DNA from: JBDKTK01 sp039680225
GTDB taxonomy: Bacteria; Desulfobacterota; Syntrophia; Syntrophales; UBA4778
DNA length: 8,221 bases
Direction of reading: 5' to 3'
Assembly: GCA_039680225.1 (NCBI GenBank)
Contig: JBDKTK010000204.1
Span: 1-8,221 of the forward strand
The notes beneath the pieces are model-generated. The model ran no database searches, was not told the DNA's origin, and saw only the letters and a program-made list of their open reading frames with translations. This document shows, in pieces, positions 1 through 7,401 of this stretch (position 1 is its first letter; each line of letters opens with the position of its first letter). Made by a program: the position numbers and the translations under genes.

Positions 1-557
1 TACGGCGATTCGCCCTGGCAGGCCTTGCATGACGTGCCGTGGCGGACAGGGTACGGCTCGCCGCACAGCGGGCAATTGGCGACGGGCCCCATTTTTTTCC
101 GCCGCACCGATTCGGGCTCCACGCGCACGCGCTGGATGCTGAACAGGTTCGGCCCCGCCTGCTTGATCTCTTCAATCAGCCGCTCCGGGTCCTGCTCCTT
201 CTTGGATTTGAGCTTGAAAAACCAGGCATTCATTTCGGGGTAGGCCTCCATCTTCTCCGGGTCGAGGTACACGCGCACGCCTTCGCCGCCGTACTTTTCA
301 AAGAGCGTGATTGCGAAGCGGCCGAAGGGCAGGATAGTGAGCCAGCCGTTGCCGATCGTGCACGGAGTCAGCAGCTGCACGGAATCGGGAAGGCAGACCG
401 GGGTTTCGCAGATCGCGTCAAAGAACTCGCCTTCCGGAAGCGATTTGAGCGCGAGGTCCACCATGAAGCCGCCGATTACGAGTCCGGGGGCCAGGTTGCC
501 GTGAAATGATTTAACGAGGTGAACGTACTCGTCATAAGAATAGTTTCCGATTTTCAT
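1..557 (-). CDS. FmdE-family zinc protein, 5' part (3' end beyond window)
   Basis: The first 185 codons are visible, starting at ATG 557, and the frame is open to the window edge. The N-terminal domain (about residues 1-150) has the hallmark run FHGNLAPGLVIGGFMVDLA, then DAICETPVCLPD and LLTPCTIGNGW, which I recognise as the bacterial FmdE domain. That domain is named after subunit E associated with archaeal formylmethanofuran dehydrogenase. It is followed by the start of a Cys-rich zinc-finger-like tail, CPLCGEPYPVRHG then CKACQG. The Shine-Dalgarno AGGAG overlaps the modC stop codon and the intergenic gap is 11 bases, so it is almost certainly cotranscribed with modABC. The role in bacteria is not established. 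The context (molybdate import, molybdopterin formate dehydrogenase) suggests a part in molybdenum handling or cofactor delivery, which is inference. No methanogenesis genes are visible. Confidence 0.88.
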   Translation of the reverse strand, partial: MKIGNYSYDEYVHLVKSFHGNLAPGLVIGGFMVDLALKSLPEGEFFDAICETPVCLPDSVQLLTPCTIGNGWLTILPFGRFAITLFEKYGGEGVRVYLDPEKMEAYPEMNAWFFKLKSKKEQDPERLIEEIKQAGPNLFSIQRVRVEPESVRRKKMGPVANCPLCGEPYPVRHGTSCKACQGESP

Positions 558-568
558 GAGTATTTCTC

Positions 569-1282
569 CTAATAAACAAGTGAGAGCTTGGGCGCCCTGG
601 CGGCTTTTGCCTGTGAGCCGGCCCCGGCGGCATACTCCACGATTCGTTCCATCCAGTTCCTGTCCACGGCGCCGTCCACGATCGGCAGGACGGTATTGCC
701 GATGAAGAGGGCTTCCGTGATATCGTGCGTGACATAGATAACGGGGAACGTCCGCTTCTCCATGATTTTCTTCAGCTCGCCGCGCAGGATGCTGCGCGTG
801 ACGACGTCCAGCGCGGAAAAGGGCTCGTCGAGGAGCAGCAGTTGCGGGTTTCGCGCCAGGGCCTGGCAGACCGCGCAGCGCTGGCGCTCCCCGCCCGAGA
901 CCTCGTGGGGTCTGCGGTCGCGCAACGACGCAAGTCCGAAGAAGCCCAGGAGGGAATCCACCTCCTTCAGGTCCACCGCCGCAAATGCGGCATTCCCGTA
1001 CAGATTGAGATGGGGGAATAATGAGTAATCCTGGAACACGTATCCGAGCTTGCGTTTCTGCGGAGAGAGGTTGATCTTCCTTGCCGAGTCGAAAAAAACA
1101 TCGTCCCCGTGGCGGATCAGCCCTTCGTCAGGCCTTTCCAGGCCGGCAAGCATCCTGATGATGGTCGTCTTGCCGGAACCGGAAGGCCCTATGAGGGCCA
1201 GGGTTTCGCCGTCAGGGCAGGAAAATTCGACCTCTATGGTGAAGAATTTTGTCTTCTTTTTCAGAACGGCTGTAAGTCCCAT
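569..1282 (-). CDS. modC: Molybdate ABC transporter ATPase ModC, short form
   Basis: This is the cytoplasmic ATPase that powers molybdate (possibly tungstate) import through ModB. All ABC motifs are present in 237 residues: Walker A GPSGSGKT (32-39), Q-loop VFQDYS with Gln84, signature VSGGE (128-132), Walker B LLLLDEP (148-154), D-loop SALD (156-159) and switch His186 in VTHD. The signature has Val for the usual Leu and Glu for Gln, both common in transporters. Many bacterial ModC proteins have about 350 residues with a C-terminal molybdate-binding MOP/TOBE domain. Here the chain ends about 35 residues after the nucleotide-binding domain, in a tail I do not recognise. Short ModC proteins without the domain are known, for example in Archaeoglobus. 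Translation starts at ATG 1282, four bases after modB, with an AAGGA-type site overlapping the modB end. Confidence 0.93.
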   Translation of the reverse strand: MGLTAVLKKKTKFFTIEVEFSCPDGETLALIGPSGSGKTTIIRMLAGLERPDEGLIRHGDDVFFDSARKINLSPQKRKLGYVFQDYSLFPHLNLYGNAAFAAVDLKEVDSLLGFFGLASLRDRRPHEVSGGERQRCAVCQALARNPQLLLLDEPFSALDVVTRSILRGELKKIMEKRTFPVIYVTHDITEALFIGNTVLPIVDGAVDRNWMERIVEYAAGAGSQAKAARAPKLSLVY

Positions 1283-1286
1283 GTTT

Positions 1287-1937
1287 TTATTTCCTTGTTA
1301 ACCTGTTGACCAGCAGGAGGAACGCGTAGCTGATCGGCAGGAAGGCCAGGGAAAGCCCCCAGGCCTTATGGTACTGCATTGATTCGACGGCCTCGTAAAT
1401 TGCGATGGAAGCCACCCGCGTCTCGCCGGCGATGCTGCCGCCCACCATCAGGACGACTCCGAAGGCGCCCATGCTGTGCAGGAACACAAGGATTGCCGCC
1501 GCCGCGATCCCGTTGACGCTGTTCGGGAGAATGACCCTGAAGAAGGTGGCCGCGGGGGAAAGCCCGAGGACATATGCGCTTTCCTTCAGGCGGGGGTCGA
1601 TCTTCTCGAAAGACGCCTTGATCGGCTGAATGGCGAAAGGGAGGCTGTAAATGGTTGACGCTATCACTATGCCGGTGAAGGTGAACAGCAAAGGGCCGCC
1701 AAATATGTTCTCCCATGCCGTGCCGATGAATCCCTTCGGCCCCAGGATAAAGAGCAGGTAAAACCCTATGACCGTGGGGGGCAGGGCGATGGGAAGGTTT
1801 AAAAGGGCCTCTACAAGCGACTTGCCGCGCCAGTTTGAGTTGGTCAGCACATAGGCCAGGGGCGCCGCGATCACTATCAGGACCAGTGTCGCGAAGACCG
1901 CCAGTTTAGCTGAGAGGTAGAGGGGCAAAAATTCCAA
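1287..1937 (-). CDS. modB: Molybdate ABC transporter permease ModB
   Basis: This is the inner-membrane permease of the molybdate importer, 216 residues with about five or six hydrophobic helices. ModB hallmarks are LPPTVIGFYLL (52-62), the EAA loop that docks ModC (about 119-140, with core AYVLGLSP), GAFGVVLMVGG (157-167) and GETRVASIAIYEAVE (171-185). The start is unusual: the only sensible codon is TTG at 1937, directly after the modA TAA stop and in the same reading frame. A second TTG three codons on is the alternative. There is no convincing Shine-Dalgarno before either, so expression probably relies on translational coupling to modA. Length is slightly below E. coli ModB (229). The gene is intact. 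Confidence 0.93.
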   Translation of the reverse strand: MEFLPLYLSAKLAVFATLVLIVIAAPLAYVLTNSNWRGKSLVEALLNLPIALPPTVIGFYLLFILGPKGFIGTAWENIFGGPLLFTFTGIVIASTIYSLPFAIQPIKASFEKIDPRLKESAYVLGLSPAATFFRVILPNSVNGIAAAAILVFLHSMGAFGVVLMVGGSIAGETRVASIAIYEAVESMQYHKAWGLSLAFLPISYAFLLLVNRLTRK

Positions 1938-2702
1938 TTATTGATAACCGTACCGTTTCTTGATTTCCGTTGCTTTCGGGGAATTGAGGAAAATGAGGAA
2001 ACTCGAGCTTTCTTTATTCCCGGCCTTGCGCTTGACAAGGCAGGCCGCCTGCGTTATGGGGGGCGCCTCCGGGATCACGTACCAGCAGCCGCCCGATCCC
2101 GCCTTGGAAAGCGCAGCCGAAAGGGCGCAGAAGCTCCCGTCTGTCCCGCCGCTCACCGCGTACTGAAAGGATTGCCCCACGTTCTGGGCGGTCACCAGGC
2201 GCCCGTTCAGATCGCCCCGCATGCCGCTTTTCTTCAGGGCCGTTTCGGCCGCGGAGCCGTAGGGGGCCGTGACCGGGTTGGCAATCGCTATTTTATTAAT
2301 GCCGTTGGTCCGCAAGGCTTCTTTCCAGTCTTTCGCCCCGCAGAACTTTTTCCCCCACAGTACGACGCGGCCGGTCGCGTAAACGAAAGGCTTTTCGCAC
2401 GCCCCTTTCTCAAACAGCGATCCGGGGGCCTTTTCGTCGGCCGAGAGGAACACGTCATAAGGAGCGCCGTTGATTATTTGAGCGTAGAGGTTCCCTGTCG
2501 ACGCATAGGTCGGTTCGACCTTTATTTTTGACTGCGCTTCAAAGGCAGCGGCAATCTCCTGGAATGGTGCAATGAAATTTGCCGCAACAGCCGCTTTCAG
2601 GTCTGCGGCATTGGAAAAAACCGGGTTAAGGGAGATCAGTATGAATGCGCATATTCCGAAGACAAGCGCGGAAGCCTTCGCCGGGAAATACTTCTTTTCC
2701 AT
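1938..2702 (-). CDS. modA: Periplasmic molybdate-binding protein ModA
   Basis: This is the substrate-binding protein that captures molybdate (possibly tungstate) in the periplasm and delivers it to ModB. I chose ATG 2702 (254 residues) over the in-frame GTG at 2732. ATG 2702 has a Shine-Dalgarno AAAGGA seven bases upstream and gives a clean Sec signal peptide: basic start, hydrophobic core about 11-28, likely cleavage after SNA at residue 32. ModA hallmarks are AAVAANF (37-43), YASTGNLYAQI (66-76), GAPYDVFLSAD (79-89), IANPVTAPYG (140-149), NVGQSFQYAV (174-183) and a SPKATEIKKRYGY ending. The Asn in AANF and the Ser/Thr in ASTG sit where oxyanion ligands occur in the family. Five cysteines in the mature chain (102, 121, 192, 206, 221) are more than I would expect. 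It is the first gene of the mod unit, with a candidate promoter upstream. Confidence 0.95.
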   Translation of the reverse strand: MEKKYFPAKASALVFGICAFILISLNPVFSNAADLKAAVAANFIAPFQEIAAAFEAQSKIKVEPTYASTGNLYAQIINGAPYDVFLSADEKAPGSLFEKGACEKPFVYATGRVVLWGKKFCGAKDWKEALRTNGINKIAIANPVTAPYGSAAETALKKSGMRGDLNGRLVTAQNVGQSFQYAVSGGTDGSFCALSAALSKAGSGGCWYVIPEAPPITQAACLVKRKAGNKESSSFLIFLNSPKATEIKKRYGYQ

Positions 2703-2737
2703 TTTGTTGTCCTTTCCGATTACAAGTGCCACGACTT

Positions 2738-2753
2738 ATGTTAAAATTAGCAT
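2738..2753. promoter_or_regulatory. Candidate operator dyad over the mod promoter (copy 1)
   Basis: The plus-strand sequence ATGTTAAAATTAGCAT is an imperfect 16-base inverted repeat in which six of eight base pairs are symmetric. It covers the candidate -10 box and part of the spacer of the mod promoter, a placement typical of a repressor site. A copy with two differences lies at 7545-7560 near fdnG. ModE-type or related molybdate/tungstate regulators bind AT-rich dyads before mod genes, but this sequence does not clearly match the E. coli ModE consensus as I know it. The regulator is unknown. Confidence 0.45.
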
Positions 2754-2765
2754 GTCGAAGGTCAA
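2738..2765 (-). promoter_or_regulatory. Candidate sigma-70 promoter of modABC-fmdE
   Basis: On the minus strand there is a -35 box TTGACC (2765-2760; five of six matches to TTGACA), a 16-base spacer and a -10 box TAACAT (2743-2738; four of six matches to TATAAT). It lies about 36 bases before the modA ATG. The -35 box overlaps the A/T tract that follows the fdnI hairpin. It was found by eye and the start site is not demonstrated. Confidence 0.45.
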
Positions 2766-2823
2766 AAAAAATGAGCCCTGTAAATTCCCGGGAGGGCCTT
2801 CCCGCAGGAAAGGCCCTCCCGGG
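2764..2823 (-). terminator. Strong hairpin after fdnI, possible terminator or attenuating stem
   Basis: The two arms, CCCGGGAGGGCCTT (2787-2800) and AAGGCCCTCCCGGG (2810-2823), are perfectly complementary over 14 bp around a 9-base loop, starting 12 bases after the fdnI stop. In the minus-strand transcript a U8 run (2771-2764) follows only after a 15-base gap. It is therefore not a textbook rho-independent terminator; it may terminate partially or protect the fdnGHI mRNA 3' end. On the plus strand there is no T run. Confidence 0.55.
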
Positions 2824-2835
2824 CTGTAACTCTTA

Positions 2836-3501
2836 TCAGTGTCCGTGGGCGGACGTTCCCTTTTCCTCTCCGAAAACGATCAGGGAGCCTTGCTCTTCCA
2901 TCTCGTGGAGCCAGTTGGGGTGCTGCTTTTTGGCCCACTCCCTGGTAACCCAGCCATGGGTCATGGCCTGCAGGGAGCCGGGATTGCCGATCGTCCCCAG
3001 GTAGATGTGGACAAAGAAGAAAGCAAACAGGGTCACGAACCCCAGGGCGTGCAGGGCGTACATCCAGCGGGTGAGCGCCATGGGCAGGAGATGGAGCCAC
3101 ATTATGAGCCCAGTTACGACCATCAGCGATCCGCATCCCGCAACGGCAAGGAAGAACATCTTCTGGCCCGGGTTATACTTTCCGACCTTCGGCGGATTGT
3201 CGACATGCCACAGGTAGCCGACGGCGCATTTCATCCATTCGAGGTCCTCGGGCAGCTTGAAAGTGCCCGCCTCCTTCCACCACATGGATATGGCGAAGAT
3301 AAGCGGGATGACAAAAAAGAGGCCTATCCAGTTGTGTACATACTTCGCTATCCTGACTCCGCCAATGGCTTCCCCGATGAAGTTCAGCGATTGGAACATC
3401 ATCGCCAGACCTGTAAGGAACAGCACGATACAGGAGATGGCCAGGGCCCAATGGATTATCCTTTCAAAACCGTCTGTTGCCTGGATCATTCCGGGTTTCA
3501 T
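2836..3501 (-). CDS. fdnI: Formate dehydrogenase-N gamma subunit, cytochrome b556
   Basis: This membrane subunit takes electrons from FdnH and passes them through two b haems to the quinone pool. It has 221 residues with four predicted helices at about 17-38, 54-75, 113-137 and 148-172. His17 (IHW), His56 (VHNW), His151 (LHALGF) and His165 (FVHIYLG) match in context and spacing the four haem ligands of E. coli FdnI (His18, 57, 155, 169). The cytoplasmic C-terminal region contains GWVTREWAKKQHP, typical of the family. ATG 3501 follows the fdnH TAG by two bases, with a GGGGGTG ribosome site inside fdnH. The gene ends in TGA directly followed by TAA, so UGA is read as stop here although it is read as selenocysteine in fdnG. 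Confidence 0.95.
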   Translation of the reverse strand: MKPGMIQATDGFERIIHWALAISCIVLFLTGLAMMFQSLNFIGEAIGGVRIAKYVHNWIGLFFVIPLIFAISMWWKEAGTFKLPEDLEWMKCAVGYLWHVDNPPKVGKYNPGQKMFFLAVAGCGSLMVVTGLIMWLHLLPMALTRWMYALHALGFVTLFAFFFVHIYLGTIGNPGSLQAMTHGWVTREWAKKQHPNWLHEMEEQGSLIVFGEEKGTSAHGH

Positions 3502-3503
3502 GG

Positions 3504-4310
3504 CTATTCACCCCCTTCCTTGGTTTGCGTCTTGCCCGGCTCGTCCGGCAGCTTGGGACCGTGGAGAATATAATGCAGGAACGAACCGATCAGAACGCCT
3601 CCGCCTGCAATCAGGGAGAGAGGCTTGAGGAGGTCCTTCCAGACGATTACAGACAGAGGCACTGTCGGGTTAACGGGAAGATTGTCATAAACCTCAGGTT
3701 TTTCACTCAAAACGTACATCACGTGCGTCCCTCCGACGAACTTGTCGCCGTAGAGGTTGGCGTCTCCGCCGAGCTCTTTGACGCGCTTGGCGGCAGCCTT
3801 GAGCATCGTGTCCTTGCGGCCGATACTCAAGGCGCCGGTAATGCAGGATTTGACGCAGGATGGCTGCTGGTTGGACTCCAGCCTCGTCTGGCACAGGTCG
3901 CACTTGTTGACCTTGTCGGTCGCCGCGTCGTATTTCGGCACGCCGAAGGGGCATGCCGCCACGCAGTCCTTGCAGCCGGTGCACAGGTGCATCTTTTTCC
4001 CGACAGTCCCGAAATCGGTATAATAAAGGGCCCCCGTGGGGCAGACCTTCACGCAGGCCGCATCAGTGCAGTGCATGCAGCCTTCTTTCCTGAAGAGCCA
4101 CTTGAAATTCCCTTTATCATCCGTATATTCCTGGAAACGGACGAGGGTCCAGGTGTTCCATTGCAGTTCAGGCGGGTTCTGGTATGTGCCGAGATTACGG
4201 GTCCTTTTGCCGGGCATTTCATTCCACTGCTTGCACGCGACCTGGCACCCGCGGCAGGCAGTACATTTCGTCGTATCGATCAGTTTTACAATTTCGTTTT
4301 TAGGCTCCAT
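3504..4310 (-). CDS. fdnH: Formate dehydrogenase-N beta subunit, four-cluster ferredoxin-type
   Basis: This electron-transfer subunit connects the FdnG active site with the FdnI haems. It has 268 residues with 16 cysteines in four sets: 16/19/22/26, 78/81/86/90, 110/113/116/120 and 137/140/152/156, the classic arrangement for four [4Fe-4S] clusters. One hydrophobic helix near residues 226-249 (VWKDLLKPLSLIAGGGVLIG) anchors the globular part, as in E. coli FdnH (294 residues). There is no signal peptide; the family is exported by hitchhiking on the Tat signal of the alpha subunit. ATG 4310 lies 10 bases after the fdnG stop with an AGGAGAG ribosome site, in one operon with fdnG and fdnI. Confidence 0.96.
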   Translation of the reverse strand: MEPKNEIVKLIDTTKCTACRGCQVACKQWNEMPGKRTRNLGTYQNPPELQWNTWTLVRFQEYTDDKGNFKWLFRKEGCMHCTDAACVKVCPTGALYYTDFGTVGKKMHLCTGCKDCVAACPFGVPKYDAATDKVNKCDLCQTRLESNQQPSCVKSCITGALSIGRKDTMLKAAAKRVKELGGDANLYGDKFVGGTHVMYVLSEKPEVYDNLPVNPTVPLSVIVWKDLLKPLSLIAGGGVLIGSFLHYILHGPKLPDEPGKTQTKEGGE

Positions 4311-4320
4311 TGCATCTCTC

Positions 4321-7300
4321 CTATATCTTCGTCACATTGATCATGAAGGCCTTGTACTCGGGGCAGAACGTATTCGCATCGCCGACTGTCGGCGTCAGGA
4401 AGTTGGAGCTGTCGCCGCAATCCTTCGGGAACAGCCAGCCGTAATTGAACGGCAGGCCCACCTGATGGATCGTTTTGCCCTCGATTTGGAAAGGCCGGAA
4501 CCTCTTGGTTACCATGGCAACGCATTCCACGGCGCCGCGTACGGAGGATACCCGGACGCGCTCTCCATTCTGGATGCCTTTCTCTTTTGCCAGGGGCTCG
4601 CCGATTTCCACGTAGAGCTCCGGCTGCATCTCAAGGAGCCAGGCCTGCCATCTTGTGAGGGCGCCCGAGCACCAGTGCTCCGTGCAGGAGTACGTGGTGC
4701 AGACATAGGGGAACTTGGCGTCCGCATTGGCCACCTTGTCCATGTCGCTGTTGAATATCTTGATTGCCGGGTTGATAAGCTGGCCGGACATGGGATTTTT
4801 GGCAAGCGGTCCTTCCAGGGGCTCATAGTGCTCTGGGAAGGGACCTTCGGCCATGCCGGGCCCGAAGAGGGCGCCCACTCCGTCCTGTATCATAATAAAG
4901 GGATATTTCCCCAGCTTCTTGTCGGCCTGCGGCGGCCAGGGGCCGTCGGGGACGTCGCCGACCCACTTTTCGCCGGTCCATTCCAGCAGTTTCCGTTTCG
5001 GGTTATATGGTTTCCCGTTGATATCACAGGAAGCGCGGTTATAGATGATTCTCCTGTTGACGGGCCAGCAATATGCCCAATTCGGGAAAAGTCCGAGCCC
5101 TGTTGGGTCTTCCTTGCCCCTCTTCATCATCTTGTTCTCGCCGTCGGCGCCGAAGCTTCCTGCCATGATCCAGTTGCCGCCGGAAGTTGTGCCGTCGTCC
5201 ATGAGGTTGCCGAAGGTCGGCACGAGCTGGCCTTTTTTGAATTCCGTTTTGGTCTTCTTTGTCTTGTCTTCGATGACCGTGTCTTTAAGGAAGTAGCCGT
5301 TGATCTGCTTGGCCACTTTCAGGACGTCAAATTTGCCCTTCCTGTCCTTGTAATCCCACTTAAGATTAAGGATAGGTTCGGGACACTTGCCCCCTTCCTT
5401 AGCGTAGAGAGCCTTAACGGCGTCCATTATTTTTATCGTGATCTCGCCGACAGGAATGGCGTCTTCCGGCCCCTCGGCGGCCTTGTACTTCCACTGGACC
5501 CAGCGGCCGCTGTTGCTCTGGCTCCCTTCCTTCTCCATGGAAGCAGAGGCGGGGAGGAGAAAGACCTCCGTCTTGATTTTCTTGGGGTCAACACCGGGAC
5601 CCTTCCAGAAGCAGTAGGTCTCGTTGTCAAAGATGTTCTCGCCGACCATCCAATCGAGCTGTTCAAGGGCCTTGCGCACTTTGGCTGTGTTTGGGGAACT
5701 GACGGCCGGGTCCGTTCCGACTGCGAAGAGCCCCTTGACTTTGCCTTCGTACATCTTATCGAAGAGATGCATCAGGGAATATGCTGCGCCATCGTCCATC
5801 TTGGGAAGCCAGGAATAACCGAAGCCGTTTTCCTTGGCCGCCTTGTCTCCGTAAAGGGCCTTTAGGAAACTGACAAAGAACTTCGGGTAGTTCTGGTAGT
5901 AATTTGCCGATTGCGGGTCTTTCGATTCCGGCGTGCATTTATGCAGGTATTTTTCCAGGGTATCCAGTGAAGCCACAGGCATTTTCAGATATCCGGGCAA
6001 ATTGCCGTATAAAATACAGTGGTCGGTTGATCCCTGGACGTTGGGCTCGCCCCGCAGGGCGTTCACGCCGCCGCCGGCTATTCCCATATTTCCCAGGAGG
6101 AGCTGGATCATCGCCATGGTCCGGATAATCTGGCTGCCCGTCGTGTGATGGGTCCAGCCCAGCGCGTAGCACTCTGTTCCCGCCTTGTCCGGGACGCCCG
6201 TTGAACTGTATTCCTGGTAGACTTTCGTCAGGTCTTCCTTGGAAACTCCCGTGATGCTGGAGACCTTGTCAAGAGTGTAGCGCGAGTAGTGCGCCTTGAG
6301 CATCTGGAACACGGACCGGGGATGGGTCAGGGTCATATCCCGCTTGGGGATGCCGCTTCCGTCTTTCTCCAGCACCCACGTGTCCTTGCTGTATTTCCTC
6401 GTTTTGGGGTCATAGCCCGAGAAAAGGCCGTCCTTGAAATAATAGTCCTTGCCGACTATGAACGAGGCGTTTGTGTAGTTCAGGACGTAGTCCTTGAACC
6501 ATTTGTCATTGCTGAGGATATAATTGATCATCCCGCCCAGGAAGGCGATGTCTGTCCCGGAACGCAGGGGGACGTGATAATCACAGCGGGCGGATGTCCT
6601 TGTGTAACGTGGATCAACATGGATGATCCGCGCCCCGTTTTGCTCCTTGGCGCGCAGGATCCATTTGAAAGCCATTGGGTGGTGCTCAGCGGCGTTGCTC
6701 CCCATGATCAGAATGACGTCGCTGTTCTTCAGGTCTATATAGTGGTTCGTCATCGAACCGCGTCCGAACGACTCTCCCAGAGCCGCTACAGAGGGGCTGT
6801 GTCAGACCCGGGCCTGGTGGTCGATGTAGACAAGCCCCATGGATCTGCAGGAAACGCTCATCAGCCAGCACTCTTCATTGTCCACATTGGAGCTGCCGAG
6901 ATGGCCGATCGACTCGCAGCGGTTGACGAGCTCGCCCTTGCTGTTCCTCTCCACGAAGCCATTGTCCCGCGTGTCTTTAACGAGGCGGGCGATCCTCTCG
7001 AGGGCCCATCCCAATTCCTTCTCTTCCCATTTGTCGCTCAGGGGGGCCCGGTAAAGGACCTTGCGCAGCCTGTGCTTATTGGCCTCGGTAAGGTCGAAGA
7101 AACCGGCGCCCTTCGCGCAGAGAGCTCCCTCGTTGATAGGATTCTCGGGGTCGCCTTCGATATTGATTATTTTCCCTGTAACCTTGTCGACGCTGCATAT
7201 CAAACCGCAGCCGCACGAACAATAGCAACAGATAGTGCCGACCTGCCTGGCCGTCATCACGCGCTGCATCTTGTTGGCTTCCGCGGCGAAAGCTTCTATC

Positions 7301-7389
7301 GGATCCAGGCTCAGGCCGAGGGACGACAGGGCAACGCCCGATCCCACAGAACCCGAGAGGATCAGAAAGCCTCTCCTGGTAATCTCCAT
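4321..7389 (-). CDS. fdnG: Formate dehydrogenase-N alpha subunit, selenocysteine-containing catalytic subunit
   Basis: This subunit oxidises formate to CO2 at a bis-MGD molybdenum (or tungsten) site on the periplasmic side. It is a single 1022-residue gene with an in-frame UGA at 6804-6802. The context HQARV-Sec-HSPSVAAL and the position, residue 196, match E. coli FdnG Sec196 (1015 residues). The N-terminus TRRGFLILSG is a twin-arginine signal, with likely processing near AFAAEA (33-38). The proximal [4Fe-4S] ligands are Cys54, Cys57, Cys61 and Cys91, followed by Lys93, a conserved electron-transfer lysine in this family. His197 follows Sec as expected. The motifs GVNALRGEPNVQGSTD and GALTRWQAWL are typical of FDH-N, and the last 120 or so residues form the molybdopterin-dinucleotide-binding domain. 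ATG 7389 has the Shine-Dalgarno GGAGGTGG (7401-7394), and an in-frame TAG just upstream rules out an earlier start. Confidence 0.96.
6772..6804 (-). promoter_or_regulatory. Selenocysteine UGA and bacterial SECIS-like hairpin
   Basis: The Sec codon TGA is at 6804-6802. The following RNA can form a lower stem CUCU/AGAG (6793-6790 with 6775-6772). Above an internal bulge is a short upper stem, UAG with CUG, closing a loop CGGCU. The loop GG lies about 17 bases after the UGA, close to the 18 bases before GGUC in the E. coli fdhF element. SelB-dependent recoding is therefore plausible. The UGA reading is certain from protein homology, but the hairpin is weaker than the E. coli one and was folded by hand. 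Confidence 0.7.
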
Positions 7390-7393
7390 AAAT

Positions 7394-7401
7394 CCACCTC
7401 C
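7394..7401 (-). promoter_or_regulatory. fdnG ribosome binding site
   Basis: GGAGGTGG with core GGAGG seven bases before ATG 7389. It fixes the fdnG start and distinguishes it from the upstream out-of-frame ATG at 7438, which has its own GGAGGT. Confidence 0.85.

Noticed and set aside
1..557. Archaeal origin, because of the FmdE domain
   Set aside because: All neighbours are bacterial in style (Tat-exported FDH-N, FdhE, Shine-Dalgarno sites, bacterial Sec context), and FmdE domains are common in anaerobic bacteria.
2703..2732. GTG at 2732 as the modA start
   Set aside because: It would add ten residues before a good signal peptide. ATG 2702 has the Shine-Dalgarno at the right distance.
4036..5865. 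A 609-codon open frame on the plus strand opposite fdnG and fdnH
   Set aside because: It is antisense to two clearly conserved genes and crosses their boundary. Its translation shows no recognisable domain and it has no ribosome site. Long antisense frames are expected opposite GC-rich coding sequence.
6753..6804. fdnG as two separate genes or a nonsense pseudogene split at 6802
   Set aside because: The TGA is exactly at the catalytic Sec position with the conserved context HQARV-U-H, and the frame continues without loss, so it is recoding and not disruption.
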